From Anammoximicrobium sp964409865 (GTDB lineage: Bacteria; Planctomycetota; Planctomycetia; Pirellulales; Pirellulaceae): a stretch of 49,276 bases of DNA. Positions 39,940-49,023 of this stretch are shown here, in pieces. The first letter of the stretch is position 1, and every line of letters starts with the position of its first letter. The stretch lies in assembly GCA_964409865.1 (NCBI GenBank), contig CAYPGE010000015.1:1-49276 (forward strand), in the 5' to 3' direction. The position numbers were made by a program, and so were the translations under genes. The notes beneath the pieces were generated by a model. The model ran no database searches. It was not told the DNA's origin and saw only the letters and a list, made by a program, of their open reading frames with translations.

Positions 39940-42282
39940 ATGCCTGCAGCCAAATCGCGTCTGGTCCTGAGCACACTTCTGGCCTTGTTCGTTCCGCTGA
40001 CGCTTGCCGCGGCGGCGCCGCCCCTGTGTACGACGCACTTCTTCGATTGGTACGTGATCGACAGCCCGGCCGCTCTGCAGCAACGGCAGAAGCAGTGGAC
40101 GTACCAGGTCGACTGGGGCGCCCTGGGCATCGCGCCGGAGGAGATCGGCACGAGCGTCCACTATTACGAGTCTCAATTCCGCAAGATCCGCGAGGCCGGC
40201 TTCGACGGGCTGCACTACGAATGGCACGCCAATCATCCCAAGCCGCAGTTCCTCGAAGCCCTCGGCAAGACCGGCCTGCCCGTGGCCCTGTTCTACGACA
40301 TGGAGATCCGTTTCCACGGGCGTCCCCATTTCATCACGCCCACCGAGGCCTTTGCCAAGGAGTTCGTCGGCGACGTAACCAGCTTTTACCGCGCCGTGCC
40401 GCGGCAACTCTGGCTGCACGACCGCAACGGGAGCCTGCCGATCGTGGTCTACGGGTACGCCTTCGACCGGCAGGTCACGGACCCGGCGGCGTGGCAGAAG
40501 TTCTTTGAGGCGATCATCCAAGGCGTGCAGACGGCGCTCGGCGAGCGAGTCGTGTTCCACTGGACCAATAACGGATCGTTCCAGCAGATGTACGGCTTCC
40601 AGCATTTCCCGGAGATCCAGAGCTACGTCTTCAACGAAGCCTCCGCACAGACCCCGGTCGCGGCGCGTTCCGTGACGTTCGTGGTCCACTACGACGACCT
40701 GGGCGTGTCGTTTGCCCGCGACGGCAATCGGCCAACCCGCTGGATCCGCAACGATGTGCGCTATCTTCAGGAGGCGTTGTGGCTGGCCAAGCACACCGAT
40801 CCCGACCTGGTGTTCAATTACGGCTGGAACGAGTTGTACGAGGGCGAGCACCTGTTGCCCTGTTCTCATTGGGGAAACTGGCGTTACGACGTCGCGTCGG
40901 CGATGGTCCGCGACATCAAGGCCCACGCCCAGGCGGACCTACCCCGCGTGCTGGTCATCGCCGACGACTTCCTGCCGGCGTTGCACCAGGCGGACGCAGC
41001 GACGGCGACCCTGCTGCACCGCGAAATGGCTCTGCTGGCGCAACTGCGTTCCTTGCTGCCGCAGGCGGAGGTGGTGCTGCCCGCGGCGGGGCGGAACCTG
41101 GCGGACTACGCAGCGATCCTGGCTTTGAACATGGTCAAGGTGCCCGAAGAAGAAGCGGCCCTGGCTGCGTGCGGGCGGCCGGTGCTGTACGCCAATCCCG
41201 ATTCCATAACAGATACGCCCGTGACTCGCCTCTTTACGGCGCAGCCGCGGCGGCCGCTGTTCCCCGCCGACCGACCGCCAGCCAACGAGTTCGTCGTGGC
41301 CACGACCAAGATCGACGTGGATCTGCGGCAGTTCCCCTTACTGCAATTCCGCTGTCGCAACAGTCCGGAGACCCTTTTCCACATCCGCTATCATGGGCTG
41401 AACGGCAAGGGGCAAGAGGTGCCCGCGTGGCACGAGTCCAGTCCGACCGACGATCGGCAAACCGGCGGCGAGTGGTTGGCCGATCAGGCGAACGTGGCGG
41501 ACGTGGCCCGGCAGGCGGCGGGCGAGCCGATTTCCCGGCTGACGCGGATCGAAGTCATCCTTGACGACCTGGACGAGAACGGCACTTATTCCCTGGATAT
41601 CGACTATCTGCGATTTGCCAATGCCGAGGACCAGGTCGGCTGGACGGCCGAGTTCCCGAAGTGGACGATCGGCGCCAGCTTTGGCGGCCTGCCCGGCGGC
41701 CAGACCAGATACAGCTTCGCCCCGGTCACCGAGGGCGAAGAGCGTTTCCAAAGGATGACGCTGGCGGCCGCGGTGAGCGACAAGGTCGTGCCACCGATCG
41801 ACGAGGCGACCGGCCGGATCGAGCCTCTACCCGGTGTGCAAACGCTCGTGTCCTCGACATCCGAAGGCAAGACCGTCTCCGTCTTGCTCGCTCGCGAACG
41901 TTGCTACTGGCTGAACACCTATTCGCCATCCGACGAGTGCTGGGAAAAGTTGCTGCCGAGCCTGACCGGAATGTGTCTGAACCGGGGCGTGATCTTCCGC
42001 TCGTTCTCCCATTCGGTCCGCAAGGACGGGTTGACCTCCGCGCGAGAGCAAGGGCTGATGACGATTCAGGACGAACCGCTGCCCGTCGACCGCGTGCGCA
42101 TGGTCGCGCCCCCGGAATGGGACCGGCCGCTGGCGCAGGTGCTGCCGGTCGATCCCCGAACGCCGTCCGTGCGCATCCTTCAGGGCAAACGTCCGTCGAT
42201 CCCCATTCCAGAGCCCGGCAGCCAACCGCCGACCGTCACCCTAGAGCCGGGCGAAGTGATCGAATTGGTCTATGAGAAATGA
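39940..42282 (+). CDS. Secreted DUF5010-like (GH99/GH71-related) protein
   Basis: The 780-residue precursor has a signal peptide (1-26, ending LTLAAAA). The N-terminal 350 residues have a TIM-barrel look with TTHFFDWYVID, VHYYESQFRKIREAGFDGLH, LFYDMEIRF, VVYGYAFDRQ and a late FNYGWNELYEGEHLLP. The Trp-Asn-Glu in the last element is typical of GH99/GH71-type and DUF5010 proteins, where acidic residues act near C-terminal strand ends. A second half (about 400-780) contains beta-sandwich-like segments. Catalytic residues are not established. The ATG at 39940 has AAGGTG upstream. Its last codons overlap a remnant frame that starts at 42272. Confidence 0.75.
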   Translation: MPAAKSRLVLSTLLALFVPLTLAAAAPPLCTTHFFDWYVIDSPAALQQRQKQWTYQVDWGALGIAPEEIGTSVHYYESQFRKIREAGFDGLHYEWHANHPKPQFLEALGKTGLPVALFYDMEIRFHGRPHFITPTEAFAKEFVGDVTSFYRAVPRQLWLHDRNGSLPIVVYGYAFDRQVTDPAAWQKFFEAIIQGVQTALGERVVFHWTNNGSFQQMYGFQHFPEIQSYVFNEASAQTPVAARSVTFVVHYDDLGVSFARDGNRPTRWIRNDVRYLQEALWLAKHTDPDLVFNYGWNELYEGEHLLPCSHWGNWRYDVASAMVRDIKAHAQADLPRVLVIADDFLPALHQADAATATLLHREMALLAQLRSLLPQAEVVLPAAGRNLADYAAILALNMVKVPEEEAALAACGRPVLYANPDSITDTPVTRLFTAQPRRPLFPADRPPANEFVVATTKIDVDLRQFPLLQFRCRNSPETLFHIRYHGLNGKGQEVPAWHESSPTDDRQTGGEWLADQANVADVARQAAGEPISRLTRIEVILDDLDENGTYSLDIDYLRFANAEDQVGWTAEFPKWTIGASFGGLPGGQTRYSFAPVTEGEERFQRMTLAAAVSDKVVPPIDEATGRIEPLPGVQTLVSSTSEGKTVSVLLARERCYWLNTYSPSDECWEKLLPSLTGMCLNRGVIFRSFSHSVRKDGLTSAREQGLMTIQDEPLPVDRVRMVAPPEWDRPLAQVLPVDPRTPSVRILQGKRPSIPIPEPGSQPPTVTLEPGEVIELVYEK

Positions 42283-42400
42283 GCCGAGCCTGAAGGTCAG
42301 TCCTGTGTACGTCTTCGGCGGCCTGCCCACCGGCGGGCTGATGGATTACGCCTTCGACCGCCAGTTCATTCCCGATACAGTGCTGGCCGGGTCCGTCGCC
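42272..42400 (+). pseudogene. Short gene remnant behind the DUF5010-like gene
   Basis: The ATG at 42272 overlaps the preceding stop by 11 bases and opens a 70-codon frame. Its first 40 codons have strongly GC-biased third positions and read like real protein (VYVFGGLPTGGLMDYAFDRQ). After about 42400 the bias disappears and the frame reads antisense to the tail of the LEPR-XLL gene. I read it as the 5' stub of a lost downstream gene, coupled to the DUF5010-like gene by overlap. I do not recognise its family. It could instead be a short intact protein. Confidence 0.45.
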
Positions 42401-45400
42401 CTGAGACCTCTTTGGCGATGTCCTCGATGGCTGTTTCCCAATCACGGTCGGTCTCCCAATCACGGTCGGCCTCCGCTTCGTTAGACAACCAGAGCGAGTT
42501 ACGTCTCGACTCGCGTGCCCCTTGGTGACGGTCAGAGCCCGCCATCCGGTAAGGCGCCACCTGGGCAGTACGCATTTCCAGGACGCTGCGGAAATCCGTC
42601 CGGCTGGTCTCATGAATGAAAGAGACGGGTGATCGACGTGGTGAGAAGAGCCGCTCGCACCGTGAATCAAGGAGGCTCGGTCCCGGCGCTTCGCCTTCCC
42701 CTGCGGGCTGCACGGCCTTGTTCAGAAAGTTGACTACGATCAAGACGTCGACGGGCTTGCAATAGCCGTCGCCTGAAACGTCGAAATAGGGGGCTTTTTC
42801 GGGGTGCACCGACGGCAGCTTGCCGGTCGAACTCGTGTAGTTTAGACCGTTCAGTTCGTTGATAATGACCAACACGTCCTTCGGTGCGACGGTTCCATCG
42901 ACGTCCACGTCCAACGGCTGGGACGGATTCCGCCATGAATCCCGACAGAAACTTACCCCATCGAGCCAGAGCACGAAGCCTGCCTCCCACGTATCGGCAT
43001 GGAACTCGACAGAACCGATGTGGGCCAGAGCAGGTGAGCCGGAAACGGTTCGCCGCCAGCCCGTGCCGTCGGAAGCCGCCACAAGCGGGATGACAAAGTC
43101 CACCCACTTGCCAACAGCACCATTGATCGGGGCCGCAGGGGCGTCGTCCTGGTAGTACCGATATTCAAAGTACCCGCCATCGACCCCGTTGAGTCGGACC
43201 CACAGGCCTTCCTGGAAGCCGATGTTCTGATTCTCCGCGTAGACGCTAAAGTGGAGTTCTGCCACCGTGGCGAGATCCCAATCGGCAATCCCTGGTGCCG
43301 GATACGTTACTCGAGTATCAAACCCGCCGGTGGTTTGGAAACGTATGGACGACTGGCCGTCGACCTTGCGGGACGTTTCGTCGCCAACCGATGCGGTCGC
43401 ACCGTCCGCCCACGCGAGCCATTCGGCGGCGTTGCCCTCCGCGAAGTCACCGTAGGGACGTGCCTGGGGCGGCGGAACGTCGACGGTAAACGTGCCGAGC
43501 AGCTGAGACGTGGAAGACGTCTGGAGCAGCGTGTCTCGGACGGCGGAAGCCGCCAGTTCAACAGTATAGCCGCCGTTGTCGAGGTAGTCCCAGCGTCCGC
43601 CCGGCGGAATGAACCAGTACGTCGCCGTGCGCGACGGTCCGTCGGTATAGTCATCGACGTCATAAAAGGTGGGGGTGATGACGACGCCGCCCGGTCCCTG
43701 GACGAGCAAGTCGCCGTTACCCAACGAGGCAACGTCGATCCCCGTCGCATCCGTGAACGTCACGTGAAGGAAGTGGGCGGCAGCCCCCGGTTGCGGCGTC
43801 GCCACGGTCTGCAACGCCGCTGTGGGTGCGTCTGCCTCGTATCCGGGGATGCCAAGCAGTTGCCACTCGTTCAGCGCCACCAGGCCGTAGAGCCTCTTGG
43901 CCGTGAGGCGGAAAAGTGTGGCGGTGTGAGTCTCGGCCAAAGTGACGGTGGAGTTCCCGTCGGAGGTCGCGTCGGTGAGTGGGACAAGTTCTCGGTAGCT
44001 GCCGGTGCGGCCGTCGAGGTCGGCTAGTAAGTCAGCGGCCTCCACCTTGTAGCGAAGGGCAAGACCGCTGCTCCCGGCGGAAAAATAGGTGTGGAACCCG
44101 CTGACCGTCTGCGCGGACTGGAACGTCAGCGTGATCACGGCGGGATCGGTATTGATCGCTTCCACCAAGGTGGACGAATTCCCGTCAAATACATGGTCAA
44201 TGGGGCCGACGTGAAAAGGAGTGTGCGTCACGGCGGCCTCGCCCGCACTGAGCATCGTCCGAACATTGATGGCTGCGGGCTCAGGCATCATGACGCTAAA
44301 AGTACCGATGTCGCCCGCCGGAACGGCGTTGCCGGCCGTGTCGCGGACCTGGCTGGCTTGCATGACGATCCGGTAGGTGCCATTGTCAGAGGCGTCCCAT
44401 GAACCGCCAGGCGGCGTCATGCGATAAGTAACCGTACGCGCTGTGCCGGCAGTTGTCTTCGTCTCCGCGCCGAGACTCCAAAACGAGGCTGTGAACTGCA
44501 CGCCGCTCGGACTGATGACGCGCACGTCGCCGTCATCGATGGTGGCGACATCAATGCCCGTCTCGTCATAGTAGCGGACCGTCAGTTCGAACGCCGAAGT
44601 GCCGGAGCGGCGCACGATCGGAGCCGCGCCGAAAGCGTCTTCACCACGCGCGCGTCCCGTGCCTGCCTCGTAGCTGTTGAAGTCCCAGATGTACTTGTAC
44701 CAGTTGGCCATGCGCCCGTCGTCCGCGGCGCCGTCGTTGCGGGGCATCATGGCGAAATACCAGATCAGGTAGTCGCGGTGGTAGTCAGGGTAGGGCCCCA
44801 TCGCCCACGTGTCGCGGCCCACTGCCGTGACCGCACCAGTGAGGTTGGGATAGTCCACGAAATCTGCGGCAGTGGCGCTGACGACGCGCAGATTGGCGTA
44901 GTCGTAATGTCCGTCGGCGTTGGCGGGGACATGGCACGTCCCCACGCCGTAGGGACCGGCGGTGGTTTCCAGATAGTTGGAGCTGAAGTGGTCCCAGGCG
45001 GTCGCGGGGGATGCCAGATTCCAGCCGCCGAAAGCTCGCTGGCCGTGGTTCTCCGTGCGATGCCCCAGATCGTGCAACATCTCCCCCACGCCACGCTCGT
45101 AATTGAATCCATAACCGGCGATGGCCCGATCGAAGCCGGCATCGGAAAACGAAGGACCGTTGATAAAAAAGGAGTTCGGCCCACCCATCCAGGCCTCGCC
45201 CAGAAGGTTGAAGAAGTGGTCGCCGAAGACCCAGATCTCGTCAATGGTGCCGGAGTTGATCAGCGGCAGGAGTTCCTGGGACTCCATCAGCTCATAGTAG
45301 TCGGTGCCGCTGCCGTGCCAGCCCGTGCCGCTTCGGCGATACTGAACGTACTCATCCGGGTCGTAGCGAAAACCGTCCGTAAATGTGAGGAACGCATCCA

Positions 45401-46295
45401 GCTCTCGCCACTCGACGATTTGGATGTCGATGGCTCCGCCCGTGGCCCATTCCAGGTCGCGCTCGAACTGCGCGGCCAACTGGCGCGGGTCAGACCAATG
45501 GAACACCTCGCGCATGCGGCGGTTTGCCTCGGAAGGGACGCGGGGCTCGAAGTCCAGCACGATCACGCGGACAACCTGCTGCGGATTCGTCGGCGTAGGG
45601 ACGAACTGTCGCGGCACATACGGAGGGGTCGCCAAAGCGAAGATATTGTCTCCGCCGATTTCGTAGTACTGGATCCGCATCGCGTACACACCGGCTGGCA
45701 ATCCGGAAGTGCGGTCGCCGGTGGTCGGGCCCTGCCCACGTCCCCAACCGTTGTCGACCAGCTCGTCCTCCTCGAAGAGGCTGTCTTGGTCGATGTCGAT
45801 CCACATCCGACTGCCATCGTCGCTGACGGTAGCAAAGCGTTGACCGGTTTCCGTGACCTTGAGGTAACCGTCCCATTGGACGGAAAACCGTTCCCAATTC
45901 GCATCGCTGCCGCCGGTCAGACCGACGGATGCGAGGGAGCCCCACCCATTGGAGAGAAACTCTAGCGGCGAGTCCACTCGCGTCCCCGCGACCGGCTGCG
46001 AAATCCTCCAGTCATCCGCCGCAGTGAGTTCGGCGAGGCTGCGGTCGATGTACGTCCCGACCAGTCCGGGCCTCGTCTGTTCCGCATCGGTGTACAATTC
46101 GGCGGCGAACAGATAACGTCCGGCCGCTCCCGTCAGGAACAACCGCTGCTCCAATGACTCGAACAAACCAAGCCGCCGCCGCAGGGACCGACGCCGTTTC
46201 GCCTCCCGTCCTGCAGGACGGCTAGACCAGCGAACCCGGCTCGCAAATATGCTGCGAGGTGAGAACGTGCTTCGATCGTGTGTTGTCGCGCCCAT
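42366..46295 (-). CDS. Giant secreted LEPR-XLL/PA14/dockerin protein
   Basis: The 1309-residue protein begins with a basic leader and the motif FESLEQRLFLTG (45-56), the LEPR-XLL variant found at the N-terminus of many exported planctomycete proteins. A PA14-like domain (about 58-230, VQWDGYLKVTETGQRFATVS, GSRMWIDID) follows, then a region with HDLGHRTENH (about 407-416), reminiscent of a metallopeptidase zinc site but unproven. Ig-like repeats (DGDVRVISPSGVQF, NGDLLVQGPGGVVI) and a carbohydrate-binding-like module (about 690-840) precede a dockerin type I pair (DVDVDGTVAPKDVLVI near 1128, DVSGDGYCKPVDVLIV near 1170). The tail ends WETAIEDIAKEV plus basic residues. It is probably exported or cell-surface bound. 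Confidence 0.85.
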   Translation of the reverse strand: MGATTHDRSTFSPRSIFASRVRWSSRPAGREAKRRRSLRRRLGLFESLEQRLFLTGAAGRYLFAAELYTDAEQTRPGLVGTYIDRSLAELTAADDWRISQPVAGTRVDSPLEFLSNGWGSLASVGLTGGSDANWERFSVQWDGYLKVTETGQRFATVSDDGSRMWIDIDQDSLFEEDELVDNGWGRGQGPTTGDRTSGLPAGVYAMRIQYYEIGGDNIFALATPPYVPRQFVPTPTNPQQVVRVIVLDFEPRVPSEANRRMREVFHWSDPRQLAAQFERDLEWATGGAIDIQIVEWRELDAFLTFTDGFRYDPDEYVQYRRSGTGWHGSGTDYYELMESQELLPLINSGTIDEIWVFGDHFFNLLGEAWMGGPNSFFINGPSFSDAGFDRAIAGYGFNYERGVGEMLHDLGHRTENHGQRAFGGWNLASPATAWDHFSSNYLETTAGPYGVGTCHVPANADGHYDYANLRVVSATAADFVDYPNLTGAVTAVGRDTWAMGPYPDYHRDYLIWYFAMMPRNDGAADDGRMANWYKYIWDFNSYEAGTGRARGEDAFGAAPIVRRSGTSAFELTVRYYDETGIDVATIDDGDVRVISPSGVQFTASFWSLGAETKTTAGTARTVTYRMTPPGGSWDASDNGTYRIVMQASQVRDTAGNAVPAGDIGTFSVMMPEPAAINVRTMLSAGEAAVTHTPFHVGPIDHVFDGNSSTLVEAINTDPAVITLTFQSAQTVSGFHTYFSAGSSGLALRYKVEAADLLADLDGRTGSYRELVPLTDATSDGNSTVTLAETHTATLFRLTAKRLYGLVALNEWQLLGIPGYEADAPTAALQTVATPQPGAAAHFLHVTFTDATGIDVASLGNGDLLVQGPGGVVITPTFYDVDDYTDGPSRTATYWFIPPGGRWDYLDNGGYTVELAASAVRDTLLQTSSTSQLLGTFTVDVPPPQARPYGDFAEGNAAEWLAWADGATASVGDETSRKVDGQSSIRFQTTGGFDTRVTYPAPGIADWDLATVAELHFSVYAENQNIGFQEGLWVRLNGVDGGYFEYRYYQDDAPAAPINGAVGKWVDFVIPLVAASDGTGWRRTVSGSPALAHIGSVEFHADTWEAGFVLWLDGVSFCRDSWRNPSQPLDVDVDGTVAPKDVLVIINELNGLNYTSSTGKLPSVHPEKAPYFDVSGDGYCKPVDVLIVVNFLNKAVQPAGEGEAPGPSLLDSRCERLFSPRRSPVSFIHETSRTDFRSVLEMRTAQVAPYRMAGSDRHQGARESRRNSLWLSNEAEADRDWETDRDWETAIEDIAKEVSGRRTRPALYRE
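42437..42472. repeat. 18-bp tandem duplication in the dockerin gene tail
   Basis: Unit CCCAATCACGGTCGGTCT (42437-42454) is repeated at 42455-42472 with one change. On the coding strand it gives DRDWET twice, in frame. Confidence 0.85.
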
Positions 46296-46412
46296 GGCAG
46301 AGTGAGAGATTTGATTCGTGAATAGCGGCGCGAGTACGAAGTTAGCTTAAGCAAGGAGGCCCGGTGAAACAAGGGGGCGAGGGGAAATCGGACAGCTACT
46401 CCTCGAACGGTG

Positions 46413-47318
46413 CTAAGGCTTGGGCGGCTCCTTGGCACCCTCGACACTCGGCAGCCAGACCAGCGGGACCAGGCAATCGAGGTCGCTGGCCGTCCCGTGC
46501 GCGCCGCCGGTTGTTCCATCCGCTCGCGGGACATCGTGCTGACCGTGGTCCGCCGTGATGATGATCGCGTATCCGCGAGCGCGCAGCCACGGAACGATTT
46601 TTTGCAGCCAGGCGTCGGCCCCGGCGCACGCTTCCGCGGCCTGCGTGGAGAACGGTCCTTGGGCATGGAACACGTCGTCGGTCTTCCCATACTGGACGAT
46701 GACGAATTCCGGCTTCTTTTCGTCGACGATTTCCATCAGTCCGGCCAGCACGTCCTGGTCGTTGGTTTTCTCCTTGACCCTGAAATCGGCATAGCGGCCC
46801 AACAAGCGGTCGCCCGTCCAGTCTTTGATGCCAAAGCCTCCGCTCTTCATGCCGTGCGCGCGCAGCACGCTGCAGAGATCTTCGCAAGCGAGTTCCGAGT
46901 CGAACGTCTTGATGCCGGTCGTCTTCTGGGAGCCCCCCGTGATCATGCAGCCAAAATTGACGCAAGTCACGCTGGGCAGAACCGAGCGCAGCTGGGCTTG
47001 GTTCGTCTTGGTTGCCAGGCTGTTCAGATACGGCGTCTTGTCGCGCATCTTGTTCCAGATCGCGGCTCCGAACGCGTCGATGCCCAGAATCGCCACTTTC
47101 TTCGCTCCGCGCAGATCGTTGACGATCGAGTCGATCGGCGGCGCTTCCGCCTGCTTTGGCGCCGGCACGCCGAGGATGGCCGCGGCGGTTGGAGCCAGCG
47201 CCTGCATGGGGTAGGTTTGGAGCGCGGCACCGCTGGACGACGCGTCGGCGCATGGTGAGGGCGAAACCGTGCCAAAGAACAATAGGAGCACGGTCAAAGA
47301 CAGCTTGAATGCGTTCAT
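46413..47318 (-). CDS. Secreted alkaline-phosphatase-superfamily protein (NPP-like)
   Basis: The 301-residue precursor has a signal peptide (LSLTVLLLFFGTVSPSPC). The fold is that of nucleotide pyrophosphatase/phosphodiesterases: metal-binding Asp in VAILGIDAFGAAI, probable nucleophile Thr in LPSVTCVNFGCMITGG, Asp/His in QYGKTDDVFHAQGP, and TADHGQHD for the second metal site, with a later His in GGAHGT. Length is near the lower limit of the family and the cap domain is small. The EboF branch has a comparable composition, but no ebo neighbours occur here. ATG at 47318. It lies downstream of the third Gfo/Idh gene on the same strand, 100 bases away. Confidence 0.82.
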   Translation of the reverse strand: MNAFKLSLTVLLLFFGTVSPSPCADASSSGAALQTYPMQALAPTAAAILGVPAPKQAEAPPIDSIVNDLRGAKKVAILGIDAFGAAIWNKMRDKTPYLNSLATKTNQAQLRSVLPSVTCVNFGCMITGGSQKTTGIKTFDSELACEDLCSVLRAHGMKSGGFGIKDWTGDRLLGRYADFRVKEKTNDQDVLAGLMEIVDEKKPEFVIVQYGKTDDVFHAQGPFSTQAAEACAGADAWLQKIVPWLRARGYAIIITADHGQHDVPRADGTTGGAHGTASDLDCLVPLVWLPSVEGAKEPPKP

Positions 47319-47341
47319 TGTAAGCGTCCCCAATGGACAAC

Positions 47342-47368
47342 CACGAATCACACGAATGACACGAATCA
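47342..47368. repeat. 9-bp tandem repeat, three copies
   Basis: Three units of CACGAATCA/CACGAATGA/CACGAATCA lie end to end in the gap between the Gfo/Idh and phosphatase-like genes. I recall similar runs in other planctomycete intergenic regions. They are too short for iteron or CRISPR status. Confidence 0.8.
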
Positions 47369-47418
47369 CTGAACGGCTGACAGTCATTTCCCGATTCGCG
47401 ACGGGCCATGCGGTCGGC

Positions 47419-48780
47419 TCAAATCTCTTTCCATGCGCCGGGGACCGGTGGAGCGTAGCGGCCCTCGGCGTCAGGCATCACCGGGGGCGGGCTGTTTTCA
47501 TTGAGCGTGTCGATGTACGGGCAGAACTGGAAGTTCGACGCCAGGGCCTCGTCCCAGGTGATGACCTTGCCCGAATGCACGGCCGCCCGGCCCATGATCG
47601 ACGCCAGGTCGGAGTAAGCGGCCCGCTTGGCCTCGTTGTGCGGCCGGTCGTCGCGGATGGCGGCTAGGAGCACGTTCCACTCCTCCTGCCAGGGACTTTC
47701 CGCACCGCGGAACCGAGTGGACCAGGCCTTGTCCGCTTTGTAGCCGTAACTCCAGTCGATGTTGTCGGGCGAGACCCGCTGGTCACGATAGGTGTGGACC
47801 GTGGGGGCGTGGATATCGCCGGAAAACTGCGCGGCGCACTTTGTGCCGTGCACGAACGTGGCGAACTCGTTGTAGCAGTTGGGAATGTAGCGGCCCACGA
47901 CCATCGCCTTGGTGCCGTCGGCAAAGGTGTATTCGATCGAGTACGAGTCGTGGTTCTCGCTGTAGTCCGGACTGTTGGCGATGCGTCCGCCCACGCCATG
48001 CACCGACACGGGCCAGGCGTCCTTGATCCAGCAGCATTCGTCGATCTGGTGGACCATCAAGCCGATGAATCGGCCCGAAGATCCCCACAAGAACCATGGC
48101 GCCCGGCGGATCTGCCACATCAGCTCGCTGTCGTCGCCCTTGCGAGGCCCCAGGCCGCCGCCGGCATCCATGCGATAGGCGCGGATCAACTGGATCTGGC
48201 CCAAGACGCCGTCGCGGATTCGCTGGATCAGGGCCTGCCGAGCCGGGGAATGGCGGCACATCAAGCCGGCCGCGATTTTCAGGTTCTTCTTCTCGGCTTC
48301 CTCGCCCGCCCGAATGATCCGCTTGATCCCGGCCGGATCGGGAGCGAAACTCTTCTCCATGAACACGTTCACGCCCTTCTGCACGGCATATTCCAAATGG
48401 ACCGGCCGGAAGCCCGAATGGGTTGTCAACAGGGCCACATCGCCGGGCTTCAGGCAGTCGATCGCTTTGCGGTAGGCGTCGAAGCCCAGGAACTGCCGCT
48501 CCGCGGGAACGTCGATCGCCGCGCCGAACTCGCGGGCCAGGCTCCTCAGCGAGGCGTCCAGACGCGGTTGGAAGATGTCGGCCGCGGCGACCAGCTTGGC
48601 GTTGCCGTTGGGCACGGTCAGCGCATTGGCCACCGCTCCCGTCCCGCGGCCTCCGCAGCCGATCAGCGCCAGGCGGATCGTGTTGTCCTCGGCCGCGTGA
48701 ACCTGCGGAACGGCCATCCCGGCCAGCGCGGAGCCTGCGGCCAAGATCCGGCCGTGATGGATGACGTCGCGCTGCGACAT
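47419..48780 (-). CDS. Exported Gfo/Idh/MocA-family oxidoreductase with degenerate Tat motif
   Basis: The 453-residue protein has a leader MSQRDVIHHGRILAAGSALAG, where the usual SRRDF twin-arginine is replaced by QR, and a typical hydrophobic stretch to Ala29. The Rossmann motif is LALIGCGGRGTGA (38-50). The catalytic Lys143 sits in EKS (142-144) instead of EKP. Later segments AGLMCRHSPARQAL, WFLWGSSGRFIGLMVHQIDE and DIDWSYGYKADKAW-like residues fit the same exported branch as the other two copies here. Whether it still uses Tat is doubtful from the signal alone. The ATG at 48780 has GGGGAG seven bases upstream; longer frames run into the inverted repeat at 48843-48939. Confidence 0.88.
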   Translation of the reverse strand: MSQRDVIHHGRILAAGSALAGMAVPQVHAAEDNTIRLALIGCGGRGTGAVANALTVPNGNAKLVAAADIFQPRLDASLRSLAREFGAAIDVPAERQFLGFDAYRKAIDCLKPGDVALLTTHSGFRPVHLEYAVQKGVNVFMEKSFAPDPAGIKRIIRAGEEAEKKNLKIAAGLMCRHSPARQALIQRIRDGVLGQIQLIRAYRMDAGGGLGPRKGDDSELMWQIRRAPWFLWGSSGRFIGLMVHQIDECCWIKDAWPVSVHGVGGRIANSPDYSENHDSYSIEYTFADGTKAMVVGRYIPNCYNEFATFVHGTKCAAQFSGDIHAPTVHTYRDQRVSPDNIDWSYGYKADKAWSTRFRGAESPWQEEWNVLLAAIRDDRPHNEAKRAAYSDLASIMGRAAVHSGKVITWDEALASNFQFCPYIDTLNENSPPPVMPDAEGRYAPPVPGAWKEI

Positions 48781-48842
48781 CGAACGCTCCCCCGCCTGCG
48801 ACATTTCTTCCCGTGGCATGCTCTTGGCTCCTTGTACAGACC

Positions 48843-48939
48843 GGTAGGCCGGAACAAGTCCGCGCAGTTCCGGCAGTCCGAACTTCACGGGAACCGCGAG
48901 ATTCCCTGCCGGAACTGCGCGGACTTGTTCCGGCCTACC
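48843..48939. repeat. Perfect 34-bp inverted repeat with 29-nt spacer
   Basis: Arms 48843-48876 and 48906-48939 are exact reverse complements. They begin GGTAGGCCGGAACAAGTCCG and surround a 29-nt spacer. The rest of the gap (48781-48842, 48940-49023) shows nothing clear. I recall related sequences as dispersed repeats in planctomycetes. Confidence 0.9.
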
Positions 48940-49023
48940 TAACTTGCTCCGCCCTGCTCTCGCGATAGTATCGCCCGCGATAGCGAACTCCGAAAGAGGG
49001 CCACCAGCGTTTTCACGCAGGAG

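Noticed and set aside
42437..42472. CRISPR-like direct repeats
   Set aside because: Two 18-bp units directly abutting, inside a coding tail, no spacers and no cas genes.
47342..47368. Iterons or an origin
   Set aside because: Only three 9-bp units, no DnaA boxes or replication gene nearby.
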